Below, piece by piece: positions 52,220 to 60,691 of a DNA stretch of 64,000 nucleotides. Source of the stretch: Kiloniellaceae bacterium (lineage in GTDB: Bacteria > Pseudomonadota > Alphaproteobacteria > Kiloniellales > Kiloniellaceae); assembly GCA_021776195.1 (NCBI GenBank), contig JAJFGK010000020.1, positions 26,329-90,328 of the forward strand. The letters are read 5' to 3'. Below the pieces are notes generated by a model. The model saw nothing but the letters and a program-made list of their open reading frames with translations. It made no database searches and had not been told where the DNA came from. Made by a program: the position numbers and the translations under genes. Position 1 is the stretch's first letter. Every line of letters starts with the position of its first letter.

Positions 52220-54148
52220 ATGGCTGAGGTACAATACGTTCCCGAAAGCGACGGCCCCGCTCATCCCCTGGAGCCGCTGAGCGCCGCGGAGCTCCGGGAC
52301 GCCGTGGCCATCGTGCGGCGCGACCAGGGGCTCGACGATCACGCCCTCTTCGAACAGGTGAGGCTGCGCGAGCCGGACAAGGCGGCGGTCCGGGCCTTCG
52401 TCCCTGGCGCCGGTTTTGCGCGCGAGGTCTTTCTCGTGGTTCTGGACCGCACCGCCGGGAAGACCTTCGAGGCGGTGGTGTCCTTGTCGGACGACAACAT
52501 GGTGAGCTGGCGGCATATCCCCGGTGCCCAGCCCTGGATCATGGCCGAGGAGATGGAGGCGATCGTGGCCCTGGTGAAGGCCGACCCCGACTACCGGGAG
52601 GGGCTGCGCCGGCGCGGCATCGAGGATCTGGATCAGGTCTACCTGGAGCCCTTCGCGGTGGCCAACTTCGGCGCCGAGGAGGAACAGACGCGCCGGCTGG
52701 TCCGCCCGCATTCCTTCTTTGTCGAAGAACCCGGCGACAACCGTCATGTCCGGCCGATCGAAGGGCTGGTGCCGGTGGTCGACATGATCGCGATGACCGT
52801 CCTGCGGGTCGAGGACGACGGCGTGGTGCCGATCCCGCCGGACCGCGGCGCCTACCGGGCCGACCAGCAGCCCTCGCTGGAGGCGCCCCTGGCCCGGCTC
52901 GAGATCACCCAGCCCGACGGCCCCGATTTCAAGGTCGAGGGCTATGGCGTGACCTGGCGGAACTGGTCCTTTCGGGTCGGCTTCACGCCGCGCGAGGGGC
53001 TGGTCCTGCACCAGTTGGCGATCCGCGAGGCCGGGCGCACCCGGCCGGTGATCTACCGGGCCTCGCTCAGCGAGCTCGTGGTGCCCTACGCCGAGACCCG
53101 GGGCGATCACTATCGCAACCATTCCTTCGATGCCGGCGAGGCGGGCCTCGGCAACTGCGTCAACTCGCTCACCCTGGGCTGCGACTGCGTCGGCGAGATC
53201 CACTACTTCGACATCGCCATGGCCGACGGCCGGGGCGAGGTCCAGCACAAGCCCAACGTCATCTGCATGCACGAGGAAGACCACGGCGTGCTCTGGAAGC
53301 ACACCGATACCCTGACCGGCCGGACCGAGCTGCGCCGCTCGCGCCGGCTGGTGGTGTCCTCTTTCTACACCGTGGGCAACTACGACTATGGCGTCTTCTG
53401 GTACCTCTATCTCGACGGTACCATTCAGTTCGAGGCCAAGCTGACGGGCATGCTCTACTGCGGCGCCCTGGGCGAGGGCGAGGTTCCCGACTACGGCCGC
53501 GTCGTGGCGCCGGGCGTGAACGCCATGTTCCACGAGCATTACTTCAACGTGCGCCTGGACATGGAGGTCGACGGCCCGGCCAACAGCGTGGTCGAGATCG
53601 AGGCCGAGCGGGTGCCGACCGGCCCCGACAACCCGCACGGCAACGCCCACGGCGTGCGCGAGACGATGCTGGCAAGCGAGCGCGAGGCGGCGCGCGACAT
53701 CAAGCCGGAGAACGGCCGCATCTGGAAGGTGGTGAACCGCTCGAAGACCAACGCCCTGGGCTGGCATCCCGGCTACAAGCTGATGCCGGGCTGGAACGTC
53801 AAGCCGATGCACCAGCCGGACTCGCCCTTCATGCGGCGCGGCGGCTTCGTGGCCCATGACTTTTGGGTCACGGCCTACGACCCCGAGGAAATCTATGCCC
53901 CGGGCAAGTACGTGAACCAGAACATCGACGGTCCCGGTCTGCCGGAATGGACCCAGGCGGACCGGCCCCTGGTCGACCAGGACATCGTGCTGTGGCACAC
54001 GGTGGGCGTCTTCCACGTGCCGCGCCCGGAAGACTTCCCGGTCATGCCGGTGGAATACGCCGGGTTCATGCTGAAGCCGGTCGGCTTCTTCGAGCGCAAC
54101 CCCGCCCTCGACCTCGCCCCACCGGCCTGCCACGCCGCCAAGGCCTGA
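52220..54148 (+). CDS. Copper-containing primary amine oxidase
   Basis: 642 residues. The topaquinone precursor is Tyr388 in VGNYDYGVFW; copper ligands His438 and His440 in HEHYFNVRLDMEV and His599 in the WHTVGVFHVPRP stretch; the catalytic base is Asp304 in HSFDAGEAGLG. It oxidises primary amines to aldehydes with release of ammonia and H2O2. There is no signal peptide, so unlike E. coli TynA it should be cytoplasmic. Substrates could include polyamines or phenethylamines. Confidence 0.94.
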   Translation: MAEVQYVPESDGPAHPLEPLSAAELRDAVAIVRRDQGLDDHALFEQVRLREPDKAAVRAFVPGAGFAREVFLVVLDRTAGKTFEAVVSLSDDNMVSWRHIPGAQPWIMAEEMEAIVALVKADPDYREGLRRRGIEDLDQVYLEPFAVANFGAEEEQTRRLVRPHSFFVEEPGDNRHVRPIEGLVPVVDMIAMTVLRVEDDGVVPIPPDRGAYRADQQPSLEAPLARLEITQPDGPDFKVEGYGVTWRNWSFRVGFTPREGLVLHQLAIREAGRTRPVIYRASLSELVVPYAETRGDHYRNHSFDAGEAGLGNCVNSLTLGCDCVGEIHYFDIAMADGRGEVQHKPNVICMHEEDHGVLWKHTDTLTGRTELRRSRRLVVSSFYTVGNYDYGVFWYLYLDGTIQFEAKLTGMLYCGALGEGEVPDYGRVVAPGVNAMFHEHYFNVRLDMEVDGPANSVVEIEAERVPTGPDNPHGNAHGVRETMLASEREAARDIKPENGRIWKVVNRSKTNALGWHPGYKLMPGWNVKPMHQPDSPFMRRGGFVAHDFWVTAYDPEEIYAPGKYVNQNIDGPGLPEWTQADRPLVDQDIVLWHTVGVFHVPRPEDFPVMPVEYAGFMLKPVGFFERNPALDLAPPACHAAKA

Positions 54149-54180
54149 AGGTCCGCGGCCGGGGTACGCCTCGTAACTGA

Positions 54181-54275
54181 GCTGTCACCCCAGCCGGGAG
54201 CCAAGCCGGGGTCTCGGGCCGGCGTTCCGTTCCCACGAGATCCCAGCTCAGGGCTGCGCCCTGTCCGGGATGACG
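54181..54275. repeat. REP-like palindromic repeat after amine oxidase
   Basis: GTCACCCCAGCCGGGAGC at about 54184-54201 is an imperfect inverted match to GGGCTGCGCCCTGTCCGGGATGAC at about 54251-54274 (shown here in parts: GGGCTGCGCCC, then CCGGGATGAC). Together with the element at 50.2 kb it borders the cyclase-NIPSNAP-amine-oxidase set. Confidence 0.55.
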
Positions 54276-54306
54276 TCTCGTGACTGATGGGGACCCCTGG
54301 CTGCGC

Positions 54307-55185
54307 TCAGTCCAGCTTCTTGCCCAACTGGCCGGCCAGGTTCTGGATGTACTGCCAGGCGACGCGGCCCGACCGGCTGCCCCGTGTCACGGACCATTCC
54401 TTGGCCTCGGCCCGCAGCCGGTCCTGCGGCACCGCCAGGCCGTAGTGGGCGGCATAGCCTTCGATCATGGCGAAGTAGGTATCCTGGTCGCAGTGGTGAA
54501 AACCGAGCCAGAGCCCGAAGCGGTCCGACAGGGAGACCTTCTCCTCGACCGCTTCGGAGGCGTGGATCGCGGTCGAGCGCTCATTCTCGATCATATCCCG
54601 CGGCATCAGGTGGCGCCGGTTCGAGGTCGCATAGAAGATCACGTTGTCCGGCCGTCCCTCGATCCCGCCTTCCAGCACGGCCTTCAGCGACTTGTAGCTG
54701 GTGTCGTCCATATCGAAGGACAGGTCGTCGCAGAAGATCACCACCGGCCGGGTCTTGCCGCGCAGCAGTCCCAGCAGGCGGGGCAGGGAGGGGATATCCT
54801 CCCGGTGGATCTCGACCAGGGCCAGGGTGGCGCCGCCCTTGGCGCCGGCCAGGGCGTTGACCTTGGCATGGATGGCCTTCACCAGGGATGACTTGCCCAT
54901 GCCCCGGGCGCCCCACAGCAGCGCGTTGTTGGCCGGCAGGCCGGCGGCGAACCGCTGGGTGTTCTCCAAAAGGGTGTCGGCCTGGCGGTCGATGCCCTGG
55001 AGCAGCGCGAATTCGACCCTGTTGACCCTGGGAACCGGCTCCAGCGTGGCGTTTTCGGCCTGCCAGACGAAGGCCTCGGCACTGTCGAGATCGATTGCCG
55101 CCGGGGCCGGGGGCGCCTGGCGCTCCAGAGCCTCGGCGACCCGGGCGAGCAGCGCTTCGAGGCGGGCGAGTTCGGAAGTCGGCAA
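54307..55185 (-). CDS. DUF815-family AAA ATPase
   Basis: 292 residues from a TTG at 55183-55185 with AAGGAG 9 bases upstream. Walker A GARGMGKSS (92-100), Walker B VVIFCDDLSFD, and a sensor ATSNRRHLMPRDMIEN. The family is widespread in proteobacteria; function not known. It is the only minus-strand gene between 34.9 and 58.9 kb and separates the metabolic cassette from yajC. Confidence 0.88.
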   Translation of the reverse strand: MPTSELARLEALLARVAEALERQAPPAPAAIDLDSAEAFVWQAENATLEPVPRVNRVEFALLQGIDRQADTLLENTQRFAAGLPANNALLWGARGMGKSSLVKAIHAKVNALAGAKGGATLALVEIHREDIPSLPRLLGLLRGKTRPVVIFCDDLSFDMDDTSYKSLKAVLEGGIEGRPDNVIFYATSNRRHLMPRDMIENERSTAIHASEAVEEKVSLSDRFGLWLGFHHCDQDTYFAMIEGYAAHYGLAVPQDRLRAEAKEWSVTRGSRSGRVAWQYIQNLAGQLGKKLD

Positions 55186-55340
55186 GACCGGATTCTCCTT
55201 GTTGGGCGGCGGCCCAGACCCTAATTACCAAGGCTAAGGCGGTCAACCAGAGGGGTGAGGCTCGAGCGCGTCAAGTGCGTTGCATTTGATGGGCCTGAGG
55301 GTATAGTCCGCCGGTTCGCGCGGAGCGAAAGGAACAAAAC

Positions 55341-55739
55341 ATGTCGTTGACGCCGCTAGTCGCCCAAGCCGCCGCAGGTGGTGGAGAGTCCACCCTGATC
55401 TCGCTGCTGCCGCTTGTCCTGATTTTCGTCATTTTCTGGTTTTTGCTGATCCGGCCCCAGCAAAAGAAGATGAAACAGCACCGGGCCATGGTCGATTCCC
55501 TGAAACGGGGCGACAAGGTGGTCACCGCCGGTGGCATCATGGGCACGGTCACCAAGATCATCAGCGACAGCGAGACCCAGGTCGAGATCGCCGAGAACGT
55601 GCGTATCCGCGTGGTTCGCCACACCATCACGGATGTCCTGAGCAAGCCGGATCCGGCGGCCGCCAAGGGCGCGCCGACCCCGGCCAACGATGGCGGCGGC
55701 AAGAGCAAGAGCTTTTTGGGCGGATTGCTCGGGCGTTAG
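55341..55739 (+). CDS. yajC: Preprotein translocase subunit YajC
   Basis: 132 residues. A membrane helix (LLPLVLIFVIFWFLLIRPQQ), then the family core KRGDKVVTAGGIMGTV. Binds SecDF to help Sec export. A Pro/Ala/Gly/Lys tail extends the C-terminus. Starts the yajC-secD-secF run. Confidence 0.95.
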   Translation: MSLTPLVAQAAAGGGESTLISLLPLVLIFVIFWFLLIRPQQKKMKQHRAMVDSLKRGDKVVTAGGIMGTVTKIISDSETQVEIAENVRIRVVRHTITDVLSKPDPAAAKGAPTPANDGGGKSKSFLGGLLGR

Positions 55740-55832
55740 GTCGAACGCGTAACCCGCCGCGGGACGCTCGGCGCCCGCGCTAACCCGACGTCAGCGTACG
55801 CGCAAGACTGAAGACAGATCGAAAAGAGCTCC

Positions 55833-57419
55833 ATGGTTCAGATTCCCCGGTGGCAAGCAATTCTCGTGCTGGTGATTCTGGCGCTTGGCATCGCCTATGC
55901 CCTGCCCAACGTGCTGCCCAAGTACCAGGGCGACGAGCTGCCGAGCTGGTTTCCCCAGCGCCAGATCCATCTCGGTCTCGATCTCCAGGGCGGCGCCCAT
56001 CTCTTGGCCGAGGTCGATCACCGGTCGGCCCACAAGCAGCGTCTGGAAGACCTGGTCGGCGGCCTGCGCGAGGAACTGGCCAAACTGCGCAAGGACGGCG
56101 TGCGCTACGTGAATCTGGGGGTTCAAGGGGACGGCGCGGGTTTCGATTTGACCGATCCGGCGCATCTCGATCTGGCCCGCGAGGCGGCCCGGCGCGTGGC
56201 CGTCGGCTTCGACCTGACGGTCGAGGACGACACCAAGATCCGCCTGAGCCTGTCCGAGACCGCCTACACGGCCTGGCTCGCCAGCCTGGTCAACCAGACC
56301 ATCGAAGTGATCCGGCGCCGTGTCGACGAGCTCGGCACCACCGAGCCCACGATCATCCGCAGCGGCGACGATCGGATTATCATTCAGCTTCCCGGCGTCG
56401 GCGATACCGACCGGGCCAAGGCGGTGATCGGCCAGACCGCGGCCATGACCTTTCAGTTCGTCGAGGAAAACGTCGATCCCGACGGCGTGGTGCCACGCTC
56501 GATGGAAATCCTGCCCGAGGCCCTTACCGCCGAGGAGCTGGCGGCGGGACGCCTGCCGGCACGGTTTGTCGTCAGCAAGTTGGTCATGGTCAAGGGCGAG
56601 AACCTGACCGATGCGCAAGGCAGCTTCCAGGATGCGCAGCCAGTGGTCGCCTTTACCTTCGATACGGTCGGCGCCAAGCGCTTCGGCGACGCCACGGCCA
56701 AGAACGTCGGTCGGCTCTTCGCCATCGTGCTGGACGGCGAGGTTATCTCGGCTCCGGTGATCCGCTCGCCGATCCTCGGCGGCAACGGCATCATCAGCGG
56801 CAGTTTCACGGTACAGTCGGCCAACGACCTGGCGCTGTTGCTGCGCGCCGGCGCGCTGCCGGCCAGTCTCGAGTACCTCGAAGAGCGGAGTGTCGGCCCC
56901 GGCCTGGGCGCCGATTCGATTGCCGCCGGCAAGGTGGCCTCGCTGCTGGGCGTCATCTTCGTGGTGATCTTCATGGCCTTTACCTACGGCCGTTTCGGCC
57001 TCTTCGCCGATGTCGCGCTGCTTGCCAATCTGGTGCTGATGGCGGCGATCCTCTCGGGACTGCAGGCCACGCTGACCTTGCCCGGCATCGCTGGGATCGT
57101 GCTGACTATCGGTATGGCGGTCGACGCCAACGTGCTGATCTTCGAGCGTATCCGCGAGGAGACACAGATCAACGGGCGCAGTCCCTTGACGGCGGTCGAC
57201 GCCGGCTACCGGCGCGCCATGACCACCATCATCGATTCGAACCTGACCACCCTGATCGCGGCGGTTCTGCTGTTTCAGTTCGGAACCGGTCCGGTCAAGG
57301 GCTTCGCGGTCACCCTTTCCATCGGTCTGGTGACCTCCATGTTCACCTCCATCATGCTGACCCGCCTTCTGATCGTCTTGTGGCTGCGCCGGTCGCGGCC
57401 GCAAGTCCTGGGAATTTGA
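55833..57419 (+). CDS. secD: Protein translocase subunit SecD
   Basis: 528 residues. N-terminal helix, the P1 periplasmic domain including LGLDLQGGAHLLAEVD, then five membrane helices with the RND-type VDANVLIFERIREE and IIDSNLTTLIAAVLL motifs. Uses the proton gradient to pull secreted proteins across. secF follows 32 bases later. Confidence 0.96.
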   Translation: MVQIPRWQAILVLVILALGIAYALPNVLPKYQGDELPSWFPQRQIHLGLDLQGGAHLLAEVDHRSAHKQRLEDLVGGLREELAKLRKDGVRYVNLGVQGDGAGFDLTDPAHLDLAREAARRVAVGFDLTVEDDTKIRLSLSETAYTAWLASLVNQTIEVIRRRVDELGTTEPTIIRSGDDRIIIQLPGVGDTDRAKAVIGQTAAMTFQFVEENVDPDGVVPRSMEILPEALTAEELAAGRLPARFVVSKLVMVKGENLTDAQGSFQDAQPVVAFTFDTVGAKRFGDATAKNVGRLFAIVLDGEVISAPVIRSPILGGNGIISGSFTVQSANDLALLLRAGALPASLEYLEERSVGPGLGADSIAAGKVASLLGVIFVVIFMAFTYGRFGLFADVALLANLVLMAAILSGLQATLTLPGIAGIVLTIGMAVDANVLIFERIREETQINGRSPLTAVDAGYRRAMTTIIDSNLTTLIAAVLLFQFGTGPVKGFAVTLSIGLVTSMFTSIMLTRLLIVLWLRRSRPQVLGI

Positions 57420-57451
57420 GCGATGGATGAGTCGAGTCTAGGACGTCCGCC

Positions 57452-58429
57452 ATGCTGCTGATCCACAAGATAGCGATCGCGCCGAGCCTTAACATTCTGG
57501 CGCACAGGCGCTCGCTTTTCGGCTTCTCGGGATTTCTGATGGTCCTCTCGGTGGTCCTCCTCGCCACCTTTGGCCTGAATTTCGGGGTCGATTTTCGCGG
57601 CGGTATCGAGCTGGAGGTGCGCGTCGTCGAGGGACGCGACATCGGCAATCTGCGCGACCGCACCGGCGGTCTTGGCCTGGGCGAAATCACGCTTCAGGAG
57701 TTCGGCGATCCTCGCAACATCCTGATCAACGTCGAACGGCAGCCAGGCGATGACGCGGCGCAGTTCGAGGCCCTCAAGGTTCTCGAGGCGGCAATCAATG
57801 ACCAGGTGGAGGAGTACCGCAGTAAGGGTATTGTCGGTCCCAAGGTCGGCGAGGAACTGAAGCGCGCGGGTATCTGGGCGACCGTCCTGGCGATCCTAGG
57901 CATTGGCGCCTACATCTGGTTCCGCTTCGAGTGGCAGTTCAGCCTCGCGGCCATCACCGCCCTGGCCCATGACGTGGTGGCCACGATCGGTTTCTTCTCG
58001 CTGACCCAGATCGAATTCAATCTGGCGACCCTGGCCGCGGTTCTGACCGTGGCCGGCTATTCGATCAACGACACCGTGGTGATCTTCGACCGGGTGCGCG
58101 AGATGCTGCGCAAGTACAAGAAGCTGGCCATCATCGAGGTGCTGAACCTCTCGATCAACCGCACTCTGTCGCGCACGATCCTGACCTCGGTGACCACGCT
58201 CCTGGCCCTGACCGCGCTCTCGGTCTTCGGCGGCGAGGTGATCCGCGGCTTCTCGCTGGGGCTGATTTGGGGTGTGGCGATCGGCACCTATTCTTCGGTT
58301 GGCCTGGCGGTGCCGCTCTTGACGCTCTTCCAGCTCCGCAGCACCAAGCCGGCGGCCGGCGGCGACGCCAGCGCGGACAGCGCCGGCGTTGACAAGGCAG
58401 GGGGCGAGGCGGCACCCGAGGCCGGCTGA
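57452..58429 (+). CDS. secF: Protein translocase subunit SecF
   Basis: 325 residues. GVDFRGGIELEVRV after the first helix, then the C-terminal helices with AGYSINDTVVIFDRVREMLRK and INRTLSRTILTSVTTLLALTAL seen in two parts. Pairs with SecD. The C-terminal 25 residues are a low-complexity Gly/Ala/Asp/Glu tail. Confidence 0.96.
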   Translation: MLLIHKIAIAPSLNILAHRRSLFGFSGFLMVLSVVLLATFGLNFGVDFRGGIELEVRVVEGRDIGNLRDRTGGLGLGEITLQEFGDPRNILINVERQPGDDAAQFEALKVLEAAINDQVEEYRSKGIVGPKVGEELKRAGIWATVLAILGIGAYIWFRFEWQFSLAAITALAHDVVATIGFFSLTQIEFNLATLAAVLTVAGYSINDTVVIFDRVREMLRKYKKLAIIEVLNLSINRTLSRTILTSVTTLLALTALSVFGGEVIRGFSLGLIWGVAIGTYSSVGLAVPLLTLFQLRSTKPAAGGDASADSAGVDKAGGEAAPEAG

Positions 58430-58457
58430 CAGCGTTCCAGAACGGGCGGAGAGGCCG

Positions 58458-58820
58458 ATGGCGCCGACGCCACCGCTAATCATCCAAGGCTATGGCGACG
58501 GCGGCTTTCGCGTCGGCGGCCAACGTCACGAGGGATCTTTGCTCCTGACCGCGGAGGCGGCGCTACCCTGGTCCGTGGCAGCCCTCGACGACCTGGACCT
58601 GGCTGCGTTCGACCCGCTGTTTCGGCTCGGTACGAACTTTGAGATTCTGCTGTTGGGCTGCGGTCGCCAGATGGCCTTCCTCGACCCGGCCCTGCGCCAG
58701 GCGATCCGCGACCGCGGCCTGGCGGTCGAGGTCATGGACAGCGGCGCGGCCTGCCGCACCTTCAATCTGCTGGTCGCCGAGGGACGCACCGTCGCGGCGG
58801 CCCTGATCGCCGTGGAATAG
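58458..58820 (+). CDS. Mth938-domain protein (NDUFAF3 homologue)
   Basis: 120 residues from the ATG at 58458 (open frame upstream overlaps secF). Core motif FEILLLGCGRQMAFLDP and MDSGAACRTFNLLVAEGR match the Mth938/NDUFAF3 family. In mitochondria NDUFAF3 helps assemble complex I, and its bacterial relatives are known to lie next to secF. Its precise job in bacteria is not settled. Confidence 0.88.
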   Translation: MAPTPPLIIQGYGDGGFRVGGQRHEGSLLLTAEAALPWSVAALDDLDLAAFDPLFRLGTNFEILLLGCGRQMAFLDPALRQAIRDRGLAVEVMDSGAACRTFNLLVAEGRTVAAALIAVE

Positions 58821-58848
58821 ACCTGTACCCTCGAAGCGGACAAAAGAA

Positions 58849-58885
58849 AACCGGGGCCCCTGAGGGCCCCGGTTCGGTCTTTTTT
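58849..58885. terminator. Bidirectional Rho-independent terminator
   Basis: A perfect 11-base stem, AACCGGGGCCC (58849-58859) with GGGCCCCGGTT (58864-58874), loop CTGA, followed by a T6 run at 58880-58885. On the other strand the stem is followed by TTTTCTTTT. It ends both the secDF-Mth938 transcript and the minus-strand PuuD-like gene that stops at 58902. Confidence 0.92.
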
Positions 58886-58901
58886 GTCGGTCGCTAGCGG
58901 A

Positions 58902-59504
58902 TCAGAAGAGGTTCTGCGCCGAGACCATGGCAAAGAGCATGGGGATCGACAGCAAGGTGTTGGTCCGCGAGAAGAGCATCGCCGTACGGGCCGAGGCGGC
59001 CTTGGTGTCGGCGTCGACCTCGACCATGCCCAGCGCGCGCTGCTGGTTGGGCCAGATCACGAACCAGACATTGAACCACATGATCGCGCCCAGCCACATG
59101 CCGATGCCGATCATGGTGTGCTTGGGTACCGCGAAGCCCTCCGTCAGGCCGATGGTCACAGCCTGTAAAAGGTAGCCGTTCATGGCGGCCAGGATGAGGC
59201 CGGTGACGATGGTCCCCATGGCGGCCCAGCGGAACCACCAGAGCGCCGCCGGCGCGATCACCTTGCCGATGGCCGGTTTCTGATCGTCGGGGATCTTCGG
59301 CATGTTGGGGATCTGCACGAAATTGAAGTACCAGAGCAGGCCGATCCACATGACACCGCTCAGAACGTGGAGCCAGCGGAACAGGAACGCCCCGAACTCG
59401 TGGCCGCCAAAGCCCTGTCCAGCGATGTAAAAAAGGAGAAGCAGGATCGTGAGTACGAAACCCGCGATTACGGTCCGTTGGAGGGACGTCAAGATGGAAG
59501 CCAT
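58902..59504 (-). CDS. PuuD-like urate hydroxylase membrane-domain protein
   Basis: 200 residues with about four to five membrane segments; HVLSGVMWIGLLWYFNFVQ, MIGIGMWLGAIMWFNVWFVIWP and the conserved His/Trp pattern match the membrane domain of urate hydroxylase PuuD. The C-terminal cytochrome c domain (CxxCH) of full PuuD is absent, so electron transfer would need a separate partner, or the role differs. AAAGGGG precedes the ATG at 59502-59504. Confidence 0.78.
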   Translation of the reverse strand: MASILTSLQRTVIAGFVLTILLLLFYIAGQGFGGHEFGAFLFRWLHVLSGVMWIGLLWYFNFVQIPNMPKIPDDQKPAIGKVIAPAALWWFRWAAMGTIVTGLILAAMNGYLLQAVTIGLTEGFAVPKHTMIGIGMWLGAIMWFNVWFVIWPNQQRALGMVEVDADTKAASARTAMLFSRTNTLLSIPMLFAMVSAQNLF

Positions 59505-59722
59505 GGTAGTACCCCTTTACTTCTGTCTATCGGCGCCCGCGGGAGCCAGTCCCAACGGGTCGCGGCGTTGCCGGCGGGCGGCGATCGATCTCTGATTTGC
59601 CCCAGGAAGCGCGGCCGAAAAAGCGATCCTGACTCCAGGGTTTCACGACTCCGACACGCGTAAGTTAGAGCGACCTTACGCAGTCCCGCGATTCTTGCCA
59701 AGGGGAAGAAACCGCCCATCGG

Positions 59723-60670
59723 ATGCCGCGCTCGGTGTCCTTTCACGACGAATTCCCGGCGCGAAAGAAGTGGGGCGCGGCCCGGCGTCGGGGTATAGTC
59801 CCGCGCCATCCCGGCAAGCCGGAGGACGAGCTTCTGGAGGTCTTTGACTACTGCGCCCAGGAGGTCCGGTCGCAGGACCACGACCGCTATTTGACCTGCC
59901 TCTTCGCCCCCGCGGCGAGCCGCGGCAGGCTGGCGGCGCTCTATGCCTTCAACCTGGAGGTCGCCCGCACCCCCGAGCTGGTGAGCGAGGCGATGCTGGG
60001 CCGCATCCGCCTGCAGTGGTGGCGCGAGGCGATCGAGGAAATCTATGCCGGCCAGCCGCGACGCCATGCCGTGGTCGAGGCGCTCGCGGCGGTCATCGAG
60101 GCCGTCCCCTTGGAAAAGCAGGACCTGATGGCCCTGGTCGACGCCCGCGAGTTCGACCTGGAGGGCGAAGCGCCGGCGGATCTGGCAGCGCTCGAGGCCT
60201 ATGGCGCGCAAACCTCCAGCGGTCTCTTGGCCCTGGCGTTGCAAGTGCTGGGCGCCGAACGGGCGGTGGCGGCCGAGGCCGCCCGCGCCACCGGGCTCGC
60301 CTGGGCCCTGACGGGCCTGCTTCGGGCCGTGCCCTTCCATGCCCGCGCCAAACGGCGATACCTGCCCGAGGATCTCTGCCGCCGGGCGGCCCTGTTGCCG
60401 GGAGACCTGTTCGAACTGCGCTCGAGCCCGGCATTGGTTGCGGTGGTGGGGGAGGTCTCGGCGCGGGTCGAGCAGCATCTGGCGGACAGCCGCAGCGACC
60501 TCCGCGGGGTTACCGGCAGACTGCGCGCGCCCTTGCTGCTGGCCGGGCTGGCACGGGCCGACCACCGGGCGCTCGCCCGGGCCGGCTATGACCCCTTTGC
60601 CCTGGATCACGGCCGGCCGTCAGGCGGGCGGGTCTGGCGATTGCTCTGGTCGCGCCTGGTTGGGGTCTGA
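59723..60670 (+). CDS. Squalene/phytoene synthase-family protein (NDUFAF6 homologue)
   Basis: 315 residues. DHDRYLTCLFAPAASRGRL, LYAFNLEVARTPELVSEAMLG and IRLQWWREAIEEI are typical of the NDUFAF6 branch of the trans-isoprenyl synthase fold, which lacks full Asp-rich motifs. Mitochondrial NDUFAF6 aids complex I assembly. The first 35 residues (Arg/Lys-rich) lack a good SD and may not be translated; the true start may lie near 59820-59850. Confidence 0.85.
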   Translation: MPRSVSFHDEFPARKKWGAARRRGIVPRHPGKPEDELLEVFDYCAQEVRSQDHDRYLTCLFAPAASRGRLAALYAFNLEVARTPELVSEAMLGRIRLQWWREAIEEIYAGQPRRHAVVEALAAVIEAVPLEKQDLMALVDAREFDLEGEAPADLAALEAYGAQTSSGLLALALQVLGAERAVAAEAARATGLAWALTGLLRAVPFHARAKRRYLPEDLCRRAALLPGDLFELRSSPALVAVVGEVSARVEQHLADSRSDLRGVTGRLRAPLLLAGLARADHRALARAGYDPFALDHGRPSGGRVWRLLWSRLVGV

Positions 60671-60691
60671 TAGCATGACGGTTCCAGGACC

